Shown here: piece after piece, positions 1 to 5,509 of the stretch
How positions within the stretch are numbered: position 1 is the stretch's first letter
Layout of the letters: every line of letters starts with the position of its first letter
Origin: Mariprofundaceae bacterium
Lineage (GTDB): Bacteria; Pseudomonadota; Zetaproteobacteria; Mariprofundales; Mariprofundaceae
Assembly (NCBI GenBank): GCA_030950835.1
Contig: JAUZQU010000066.1
Coordinates: forward strand, 1-7,737
Direction of reading: 5' to 3'
Length of the DNA stretch: 7,737 nucleotides
Notes under the pieces: generated by a model
What the model saw: only the letters and a program-made list of their open reading frames with translations
What the model was told of the DNA's origin: nothing
The model's database searches: none
Made by a program: the position numbers and the translations under genes

Positions 1-102
1 AAGGATGATTTAGACGTAATCAATATTGAGTCCTGGGTTAACCCAGGCGGTTCTCGCAATCTCCAATACGACCCGTCCAAGCGTATTTCTTTGAAGAAAT
101 AA
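1..102 (+). CDS. 3' end of an unrecognised protein (partial)
   Basis: Frame 1 is open from the window edge and ends at TAA (100-102), giving the last 33 residues of a protein. The tail is polar, with an S-W-V-N-P-G-G stretch in the middle and a basic end (S-K-R-I-S-L-K-K). It has no membrane segment, and the final residue is not the aromatic one typical of an outer-membrane barrel. I do not recognise the family and assign no function. The gene begins outside the window. It runs toward the RAYT element, whose left inverted repeat starts 28 bp after the stop, so this gene and tadA are convergent neighbours of the insertion. The frame is called real because it is open to the edge and stops just before non-coding, repeat-rich sequence. 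With only 33 codons this is not strong evidence. Confidence 0.5.
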   Translation, partial: KDDLDVINIESWVNPGGSRNLQYDPSKRISLKK

Positions 103-130
103 TTATGACCATAGTTGTCCCGTCCACGGG

Positions 131-157
131 AATAAGGGGACAGTATACTATTTAATT
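131..157 (+). repeat. Left terminal inverted repeat of the RAYT element
   Basis: The 27-bp end begins AATAAGGGGACAGTATAC and closes with an AT-rich TATTTAATT. It is the exact reverse complement of 1048-1074, and identity stops at both edges. It contains the self-complementary octamer AGTATACT (142-149). Confidence 0.85.
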
Positions 158-189
158 ATTCACCAGTGAAAATGGTAAGTTTTCTCTTC

Positions 190-209
190 TTTCTTTGCCA
201 GCAAAGAAA
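190..209. repeat. Perfect 9-bp palindrome with a 2-base centre
   Basis: TTTCTTTGC and GCAAAGAAA face each other across CA. Neither strand has a T-tract after the stem, so this is not a standard intrinsic terminator. It lies inside the left, non-coding part of the RAYT element. It could form a hairpin in single-stranded DNA or in the transposase transcript's 3' tail. Confidence 0.6.
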
Positions 210-212
210 CTG

Positions 213-320
213 CCCCCTATGATTTGCTTTATCCTTCGCTTTACTCGTCAAAACGGGGCGAAAACATTTTCCGCTAATCCCTTTTTTGCCAAGCACGCTA
301 CGGCGCAAATCAGCAGGGGG
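213..320. repeat. Long imperfect palindrome in the non-coding part of the element
   Basis: The outer arm CCCCCTATGATTTGC (213-227) pairs with GCAAATCAGCAGGGGG (305-320) with one mismatch and one gap. Weaker complementarity continues inward: CAAAACGGG near 249-257 can face CCCTTTTTTG near 279-288. The centre holds a small hairpin, GCGAAAA-CA-TTTTCCGC (258-274), with one bulged base. The arrangement resembles REP-like structured DNA handled by RAYT enzymes, or a structured RNA tail. It was paired by eye, not folded by computation. Confidence 0.45.
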
Positions 321-336
321 ATTTATGTAAACAGCA

Positions 337-353
337 GGGACAGTATACCTATT
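337..353 (+). repeat. Internal third copy of the element end core
   Basis: GGGACAGTATAC is repeated here in the same orientation as the left terminus, exactly 200 bp away (137-148 versus 337-348). It continues with CTATT, which matches the terminus TATT after one inserted C. The copy overlaps the TAG stop (349-351) of the transposase gene. That position would suit either the original left end of a shorter element or an enzyme recognition site. Confidence 0.75.
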
Positions 354-1014
354 CATCAAGCTTCCGCCTTCTTCCCTTTTTTTGAGCTCGTAAGACCCTG
401 CCCACATGCCGTTCCATGTCATCCAAAAAAGTGTCATCGCCCAATGGCCGCCCTGTTTTGCCATGTTTTTGTAACATTTCTAATGCCGCATCATTCAAGT
501 CACTTTGCAAAAAGGCTTGCCAGTTTTCCACCCTGTCCAACATCGGTTTCACCTTAACAAGCTTGTCATCTTCTCCTGCAAGGTGTGCCTTGGCACTGCT
601 CCAAACGTAGTCTTCTGCACGTTTTACCATCTTAGCATGCACAGGGTTCAACTCCACATACCGCACTGCGGCTTGCAAATATGTTTCATCCATAGCAAAT
701 GAGGCAAAGCGCTCTTGCCACAGATGACCTCTGCATTGTTCACGTTCATTGATGTGGCAAGTATACTGGCGATGCGTTTCACCAAGTGTCGCCCTTAAAC
801 CATCTTCTGTGCTTGGCACCAGCACCAAATGCACATGGTTGGTCATCAAGCAGTATGCCCAGACTTCAGTGCCATGTTTGTCACAAGACTTGGCAAGCAA
901 ACTAATATACAACTTATAATCGTCATCATTAAAAAATACATCATTCCTGCGAACACCACGTTGGGTGATATGATGTGGGATATGCGGGATAACTGCTCTT
1001 GCCATGCGTGCCAT
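349..1014 (-). CDS. REP-associated tyrosine transposase (RAYT, Y1/HUH family)
   Basis: This is a 221-residue Y1 transposase of the RAYT class, a DNA endonuclease/ligase that nicks single-stranded hairpin DNA through a 5'-phosphotyrosine bond. The N-terminus (MARMARAVIPHIPHHITQRG, 1-20) is typical of the family and supports the ATG at 1014. The HUH metal motif is T-N-H-V-H-L-V, with H60 and H62. W-Q-E-R-F follows at 99-103. The catalytic tyrosine is most likely Y119 in R-Y-V-E-L-N-P-V, by alignment with Tyr115 of E. coli TnpA-REP. A C-terminal extension (about 160-221) contains G-R-P-L-G-D-D and ends in a very basic tail (Q-K-K-G-R-R-R-K), probably for DNA contact. All key residues are present and the frame is intact, so the enzyme may be active. 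There is no clear ribosome site before the ATG. The gene shares its strand with tadA, so readthrough could feed its expression. Confidence 0.93.
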   Translation of the reverse strand: MARMARAVIPHIPHHITQRGVRRNDVFFNDDDYKLYISLLAKSCDKHGTEVWAYCLMTNHVHLVLVPSTEDGLRATLGETHRQYTCHINEREQCRGHLWQERFASFAMDETYLQAAVRYVELNPVHAKMVKRAEDYVWSSAKAHLAGEDDKLVKVKPMLDRVENWQAFLQSDLNDAALEMLQKHGKTGRPLGDDTFLDDMERHVGRVLRAQKKGRRRKLDE

Positions 1015-1047
1015 GCGCCAAAGATAGCCAACATATGTGTAAAAGGC

Positions 1048-1074
1048 AATTAAATAGTATACTGTCCCCTTATT
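1048..1074 (-). repeat. Right terminal inverted repeat of the RAYT element
   Basis: This is the exact reverse complement of 131-157, with all 27 bases matching. It lies 33 bp upstream of the transposase start codon and 23 bp downstream of the tadA stop. On the minus strand it contains TATACT, which may serve as the -10 box for the transposase gene. Confidence 0.85.
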
Positions 1075-1083
1075 ACTTATTAA
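1056..1083 (-). promoter_or_regulatory. Possible sigma-70 promoter for the RAYT gene
   Basis: On the minus strand TTAATA (1078-1083, 4/6 to the -35 consensus) and TATACT (1056-1061, 5/6 to the -10 consensus) are separated by 16 bp. They lie about 40 nt ahead of the transposase ATG. The -10 falls within the terminal repeat and the -35 in host DNA outside it. This is a consensus match only. Confidence 0.28.
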
Positions 1084-1097
1084 GAGGATGGCAACAT

Positions 1098-1571
1098 CTA
1101 CAGCCGCTTACTTTGGCGCTTGTGTTTGAAAAAGTCTTTTAATATTTGTGCGCAATCCTCTGCCAAAACACCTGCTTGCACAGTCGGTTGATGGTTTAAT
1201 CTGCTGTCCGACAAGGCTTGATATAAGGATGAAACTGCCCCTGTTTTTGGTTCGTTTGCCCCATAAACCACATGGGCAATACGCGCATGGATAATCGCAC
1301 CCACACACATCAAACATGGCTCCAAGGTGACGTACAATGTACTATGCATAAGCCTGTAATTTTGTAGGTGTTGTGAGGCAAGGCGTATGACTTCAATCTC
1401 GGCGTGGGCAGTGGCATCATGTTGTGCAATCGGTCGATTGTGGGCTTGGAAGACTTGCCCATCTTCGCAGACCAAGACCGCACCTACAGGCACTTCATCC
1501 AATGCCGCAGCTTGGGCGGCTTGCTGTAAGGCAAGTTGCATATAATACACATGATTATATTGCTCAGGCAT
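1098..1571 (-). CDS. tadA: tRNA adenosine(34) deaminase TadA
   Basis: TadA deaminates adenosine to inosine at wobble position 34 of tRNA-Arg(ACG), letting one tRNA read several CGN codons. It is a cytoplasmic, zinc-dependent homodimer of the cytidine deaminase fold. The protein is 157 residues from this ATG, or 158 from a GTG directly before it (1572-1574). Counting from the GTG, the active site is T-A-H-A-E (H57 zinc ligand, E59 proton shuttle) and E-P-C-L-M-C (C87 and C90 zinc ligands), the same numbering as E. coli TadA. V-P-V-G-A-V-L-V (28-35) and N-R-P-I (46-49) are also family hallmarks. The upstream permease gene stops with TAA directly against GTG-ATG, so translation is probably coupled. 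No Shine-Dalgarno is evident, which fits coupling. The gene is last in the operon. I see no intrinsic terminator between its stop and the RAYT element. Confidence 0.96.
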   Translation of the reverse strand: MPEQYNHVYYMQLALQQAAQAAALDEVPVGAVLVCEDGQVFQAHNRPIAQHDATAHAEIEVIRLASQHLQNYRLMHSTLYVTLEPCLMCVGAIIHARIAHVVYGANEPKTGAVSSLYQALSDSRLNHQPTVQAGVLAEDCAQILKDFFKHKRQSKRL

Positions 1572-1574
1572 CAC

Positions 1575-2420
1575 TTACAAACGTGGATCATAACGATCAC
1601 GCAATCCCTCTCCGAGCAAGTTATAACCCAACACCGTAATCAAAATCGCTAAACCCGGATATAACGACAACCACCATGCCATTTGGATGTTATCTTTGCC
1701 CTCTGTCAGCATATTACCCCACGATGCAGTAGGTGGCTGCACCCCTAAACCCAAAAAGGACAGACCCGATTCAATCAATACTGCCCCAGCAATCCCCAAT
1801 ACTGCCGAAACAATGATAGGGCCCATGGCATTGGGTAGTAAATATGACCAAATTAAACGCAAAGGAGAAGCGCCAATGCTGGTTGCCGCTTGCACAAACT
1901 CACGCTCTCTTAAACTTAAAAACTCAGCCCTAACCAAACGTGTCACCCCCATCCATGAGGTTAAACCAATGATAATCATGATATTCCAAATCGAAGGTTC
2001 TAAAAAGGCAATCACCGCCAAAATAAGGAAGAATGTAGGGAAACATAATACCATATCTGTCCAGCGCATGATGATGGTATCTGTTTTACCACCTGCATAA
2101 CCTGCTGCTGCGCCCAAACATATACCAATCAACAAGGCAATGCCCACCGCTACAAAACCGACCAACAAAGAAATCCTTGCCCCATACAATAAGCGTGAAA
2201 ACACATCACGCCCTAACGTGTCCGTACCACACCAGTGCTGCCAAGAAGGCGCAAGCAACATATCCCGAATCACAATATGATTGGGGTCATAAGGGGCTAA
2301 CCACGGCGCGAACAAAGCAAGCAATGAAACCAAGAAAACAATGCCTGCCCCTATCCCCATCAAGGGGTTGTTGTACAACCAAACTACGCTTTGTCGCAAC
2401 TTATAATACTTCCGCAGCAT
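1575..2420 (-). CDS. DppC/OppC-type ABC transporter permease
   Basis: This is an inner-membrane permease subunit of the peptide/nickel (Dpp/Opp) ABC importer family, which normally pairs with a DppB-type subunit. From the ATG at 2420 it has 281 residues. A cytoplasmic N-terminus and first membrane helix (about 22-43, ending A-P-W-L-A-P-Y-D-P) precede the OppC signature H-W-C-G-T-D-T-L-G-R-D (62-72). Further helices follow at about 84-106, 125-143, 146-160, 200-222 and 250-270. The ATPase-contacting EAA loop (about 173-197) contains Q-A-A-T-S-I-G-A-S. The ATG lies 20 nt inside the end of phoH. An in-frame TTG (2397-2399), 9 nt after GGAAG, is an alternative start, and an upstream ATG at 2471 would overlap phoH by 71 nt. 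No DppB, DppA or DppD/F gene is in view, so substrate and partners are unknown. Confidence 0.9.
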   Translation of the reverse strand: MLRKYYKLRQSVVWLYNNPLMGIGAGIVFLVSLLALFAPWLAPYDPNHIVIRDMLLAPSWQHWCGTDTLGRDVFSRLLYGARISLLVGFVAVGIALLIGICLGAAAGYAGGKTDTIIMRWTDMVLCFPTFFLILAVIAFLEPSIWNIMIIIGLTSWMGVTRLVRAEFLSLREREFVQAATSIGASPLRLIWSYLLPNAMGPIIVSAVLGIAGAVLIESGLSFLGLGVQPPTASWGNMLTEGKDNIQMAWWLSLYPGLAILITVLGYNLLGEGLRDRYDPRL

Positions 2421-3759
2421 AGGCAGCCAAGCGCGAACGTTCACTGGCTTTAAGCACCACATGCCCTGCATAATCCCAGTCTGAAAACTGTTGTACCGCT
2501 AAGGTTAAACCATTGGTATGGGCAGTAAGGTATGGCGTATCAATTTGAGCATTATTGCCTAAAATGACAATTTTTGAGCCTTTACCCATGCGTGTCACCA
2601 AGGTTTTCATTTGATGTGGTGTTAAGTTTTGGGCTTCATCTACAATCAACCAAGTGCGGCTAAAAGTACGCCCACGGGCAAAAGATAAAGCCGCAATTTC
2701 CACCTTATGTTGACCCAATAAGTCTCCAATATCACAGGTGTTTTCACCCAGTAGGTAGGATAGGTTATCTGTAATCGCACCCATCCACGGCTCTAACTTC
2801 TCTTTTTCTGTACCTGGAAGATAACCAATATCTTGCCCCATAGGTACGGTAGCGCGGGTGACCAAAATCTTGTCGTACAAACCAATATCAAGGGTTTGTT
2901 GCAGCCCACAAGCCAATGCCATCAAGGTTTTACCCGAACCTGCCACACCCATCAAGGTGACCATATCCAAGTTGCTATCCATCAATAAATTCATGGCTAC
3001 ATTTTGTTCAATATTCCGCGCTTTGACTCCCCAAACTGCATGACGCTCACTGCGGTAAGAGCAAATATCTTCTAAAGTGACATTATTACTTTCATGTAAA
3101 CCCGTGCAGCGCAGCGCAACTTCATGTTCACCCGGCAGCAAGACAAAACTATGCAAATGGGGTTTTTCTACATCTTCTGGCCAGAAAATACGATAACGAT
3201 TACCATGTTCAATCTCACGCACAAGCATGTCTTTCGCCATCAATGCCCAAGTATCGTTGTCCAACTGCATCTGTCCGCTGGACAATACATTCACATCTTC
3301 TACTACCCTGTCTGAGCGATAATCTTCCGTTTTCAAACCCAAAGCACGGGCTTTAACCCGTAAATTGATGTCTTTAGAGACCAAAATCACTTGTTTAGAG
3401 GGGTATTTCGCTTGCAAACGCATCGTCACCGCAATAATACGGTTATCCCCTTTGCCATGTAGTAAACTTTCAGGCAAATCATCCGTATGATCGTCCAGCT
3501 CAAAAAATAAACGCCCACCACCAGCTAAAGTACAACCCTTGGATAAATCATCTTGCGCTGCACTAATCTCATCCAACGTACGCGAGACCTCACGGACATT
3601 CCGTGCTACCTCATCCATGCCCCGTTTAACTTTATCCATCTCTTCTAAGACCACAATCGGCAACACCACATCATGTTCATCAAAGCGCAGCAAAGCATTG
3701 GGGTCGTGGATGAGAACATTGGTATCTAAAACATAAAGGTAGGGTGTAATATCAATCAT
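2401..3759 (-). CDS. PhoH-family ATPase with N-terminal PIN domain (PhoH2-like)
   Basis: The 452-residue protein joins a PIN-type ribonuclease domain (about 5-145) to a C-terminal PhoH P-loop ATPase domain (about 240-450). This is the PhoH2 architecture, described in other bacteria as an RNA helicase/ribonuclease. PIN acidic residues are visible: D12 in L-D-T-N-V-L-I, E39/E40, D105 in G-D-N-R-I and D130 in S-K-D-I-N-L-R. Walker A is G-V-A-G-S-G-K-T (271-278) and Walker B is I-V-D-E-A-Q-N-L (372-379). S-E-R-S-R-L-A (439-445) matches the conserved PhoH C-terminus. The ATG at 3759 is preferred over an in-frame start at 3786 because a strong AGGGAGG lies 4 nt before it and the PIN domain begins directly after it. 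The longer form would overlap cstA. The gene follows cstA by 13 nt and overlaps the permease start. It is a cytoplasmic protein whose RNA target cannot be inferred here. Confidence 0.93.
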   Translation of the reverse strand: MIDITPYLYVLDTNVLIHDPNALLRFDEHDVVLPIVVLEEMDKVKRGMDEVARNVREVSRTLDEISAAQDDLSKGCTLAGGGRLFFELDDHTDDLPESLLHGKGDNRIIAVTMRLQAKYPSKQVILVSKDINLRVKARALGLKTEDYRSDRVVEDVNVLSSGQMQLDNDTWALMAKDMLVREIEHGNRYRIFWPEDVEKPHLHSFVLLPGEHEVALRCTGLHESNNVTLEDICSYRSERHAVWGVKARNIEQNVAMNLLMDSNLDMVTLMGVAGSGKTLMALACGLQQTLDIGLYDKILVTRATVPMGQDIGYLPGTEKEKLEPWMGAITDNLSYLLGENTCDIGDLLGQHKVEIAALSFARGRTFSRTWLIVDEAQNLTPHQMKTLVTRMGKGSKIVILGNNAQIDTPYLTAHTNGLTLAVQQFSDWDYAGHVVLKASERSRLAAYAAEVL

Positions 3760-3763
3760 CAAG

Positions 3764-3770
3764 CCTCCCT
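3764..3770 (-). promoter_or_regulatory. Ribosome binding site that sets the phoH start
   Basis: AGGGAGG on the minus strand lies 4 nt before the ATG at 3757-3759, inside the 13-nt gap after the cstA stop. It argues against the longer in-frame start at 3786. Confidence 0.7.
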
Positions 3771-3772
3771 GT

Positions 3773-5476
3773 TCACTGGCGGACATTCATCGTTGAGCGC
3801 TCATGGCGAATCTTTTTGACCACCAACAGTGCCTCAACCAAAACCCACATCGCCAACAAAAAGATAGTTGAGCCTACAACAGCCACTGTCCATTGTTCTT
3901 TGGCAACTGCACTACTCACGCCCATCACCATACCAGCAATGGTTGTGCCTAAAACCAATAACATGGGTAATAAGGTGTATAATATGGGTTTTTTCTTACG
4001 ATAAAGGTAGATAGTTACCGTAAGCAGGGTTAAACCAGCCAATACTTGGTTGGTGGTGCCAAATAATGTCCATAAAAACAAACCTGCTGGTTTACCATCG
4101 ACTTCAAAAAAGGCGAAGAAACCCATCGCCGATACTGCCAAGAATGTTGCCAAATAGCGGTTATTCAAAGCCTTAACATTGATTGTATGACCAATTTCTT
4201 GAATATTAAAGCGCAACAACCTTGCCCCCGTGTCCACCGAAGTCATCGCAAAACCCACCACCACCACGCTGATAAATGCAGCCGCATAGTCCAATGGTAC
4301 ACCTAACTGGTGAATAAAGTTCGCATTACCCTGAATAAACACACCCAACTTCTGATGCAGACCCACCGCCTGACTCCACGAGCCATAAAAAGCTTCCCAC
4401 TCTGCGCGTGAAGCAAATGCACCTGCTGTAGTCGCCAATACTGCCAATAATGCCAATAACGATTCACCAATCATGCCACCATAACCAATCAAAGGTGCAT
4501 CGGTTTCTTTGTCCAACTGCTTGGATGTAGTTCCCGAAGCGACAATGCCATGAAAACCCGATACCGCACCACAAGCAATCACAATAAATAAGAAAGGCAG
4601 CATAGGTGGTGCGCCTTCGGGGTTAGGATTGATGGCAGGTGCAACCCAATCAGGGTCTAAGATGAAGAAACCAACCAACATCATGAATAAAGCAAGGTAT
4701 AAGAGTAGTGAGTTTAAGAAGTCGCGCGGTTGCAACAATAACCAAACAGGTAACACACTGGCAACAAAGGCATAAACAAGTAATGACCATATCCAATCTT
4801 GGGTAGTAAAACCTGTGATAGGGTTATCCAGACCCCACCATGTAGTGATTAACATCAGCACAAAACCCGCAGCAATCAAGGGCCAAACAGCCATGTTCTT
4901 TTTATGCACCAAAAAGCCAATCACCATCGCAATCAACATCAAACTGTAGGTAGGGAAGACGGCTTCTGGGTGTGAAGTCGGGGCAATGTTTGCCATATCA
5001 GGTGCTGCAAACAAACCTGAAATCACCAGCACAAACACACCCATTGCCAGTGATACCAAAAAGAAAATGAGCACTAAAAAGAGCAGACGCGTGCGTGGCG
5101 CAATCACTTCCCGAGCAATGCTGCCCACGCTTTGTCCTTTGTGCCTAGAGGAAAGTACCAAGGCTGCAAAGTCATGCACTGCACCAATCAACAACGTACC
5201 AAAAACCACCCAACACAAAGCAGGTACCCAGCCCCAAATCACGGCAATAGCAGGCCCAAGCATAGGCGCAAGCCCTGCAATCGAAGCATAATGATGCCCA
5301 AATAAAATATATTTATTCGTGGGGATAAAGTCCACATCATCGCGCAAAGCATGGGCAGGGGTGACTGCATTTTTGTCTAAGCCAAAGACTTTTTTGCCTA
5401 AAATCGCCTTCGCATAAAAGCGGTAAAATAATAAGTATAAACACAAAACCACAATAGCCATAACCACTGGTGACAT
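3773..5476 (-). CDS. cstA: Carbon starvation protein CstA (peptide/pyruvate transporter family)
   Basis: CstA-family proteins are inner-membrane transporters. E. coli CstA imports peptides during carbon starvation, and CstA and its paralogue BtsT also take up pyruvate. This 567-residue protein has many hydrophobic helices and the family signatures. These are F-G-H-H-Y-A-S-I-A-G (59-68), G-P-A-I-A (74-78), G-A-V-H-D-F (98-103), S-G-F-H-G-I-V-A-S-G-T-T (306-317), I-G-Y-G-G-M-I-G-E-S (330-339) and S-V-D-T-G-A-R-L-L-R-F (413-423). It is shorter than E. coli CstA (about 700 residues) and fits the short clade of the family. The ATG has GAGGGGAG (5485-5492) 8 nt upstream. The gene is first in the minus-strand operon with phoH, the permease gene and tadA. 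It faces the PpiC gene across a 33-bp gap, and the small YbdD-type companion often found after cstA is absent. The exact substrate is not determined by sequence. Confidence 0.95.
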   Translation of the reverse strand: MSPVVMAIVVLCLYLLFYRFYAKAILGKKVFGLDKNAVTPAHALRDDVDFIPTNKYILFGHHYASIAGLAPMLGPAIAVIWGWVPALCWVVFGTLLIGAVHDFAALVLSSRHKGQSVGSIAREVIAPRTRLLFLVLIFFLVSLAMGVFVLVISGLFAAPDMANIAPTSHPEAVFPTYSLMLIAMVIGFLVHKKNMAVWPLIAAGFVLMLITTWWGLDNPITGFTTQDWIWSLLVYAFVASVLPVWLLLQPRDFLNSLLLYLALFMMLVGFFILDPDWVAPAINPNPEGAPPMLPFLFIVIACGAVSGFHGIVASGTTSKQLDKETDAPLIGYGGMIGESLLALLAVLATTAGAFASRAEWEAFYGSWSQAVGLHQKLGVFIQGNANFIHQLGVPLDYAAAFISVVVVGFAMTSVDTGARLLRFNIQEIGHTINVKALNNRYLATFLAVSAMGFFAFFEVDGKPAGLFLWTLFGTTNQVLAGLTLLTVTIYLYRKKKPILYTLLPMLLVLGTTIAGMVMGVSSAVAKEQWTVAVVGSTIFLLAMWVLVEALLVVKKIRHERSTMNVRQ

Positions 5477-5509
5477 AAAACAAGCTCCCCTCTTCCGTTT
5501 GTTCCTTGC

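Larger units (their letters stand above)
131..1074 (-). mobile_element. RAYT-type Y1 transposase element with 27-bp inverted ends
   Basis: A 944-bp unit is bounded by a perfect 27-bp inverted repeat (131-157 and 1048-1074) and contains one intact gene, a REP-associated tyrosine transposase on the minus strand. HUH/Y1 enzymes cut and join single-stranded DNA at hairpins and normally leave no target duplication. I see none here: the flanks CCACGGG and ACTTATT do not match. An internal third copy of the end core (337-353) means the true left boundary could be 131 or 337. The element lies in the gap between two convergent genes, a typical harmless location for REP/RAYT units. Whether it still moves cannot be told from sequence, but the gene and ends look undamaged. 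Confidence 0.75.

Noticed and set aside
158..348. CRISPR array or tandem repeats in the left segment
   Set aside because: The repeats are inverted and of unequal length. There is no regular repeat-spacer pattern.
156..464. A 102-codon minus-strand open frame through the left part of the element
   Set aside because: It overlaps the 3' end of the transposase in another frame and runs through the palindromes. Its product has no recognisable domain, and its composition looks like translated repeat DNA.
195..557. A 120-codon plus-strand open frame opposite the transposase gene
   Set aside because: It is antisense to the well-supported transposase frame, shows no domain, and spans the non-coding palindromes.
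121..1084. Target-site duplication around the RAYT element
   Set aside because: The flanking bases on the two sides (ending CCACGGG and beginning ACTTATT) do not match. HUH transposases are not expected to make a duplication.
1687..2100. A 137-codon plus-strand open frame
   Set aside because: It lies wholly antisense to the ABC permease, whose family motifs are clear, and encodes nothing recognisable.
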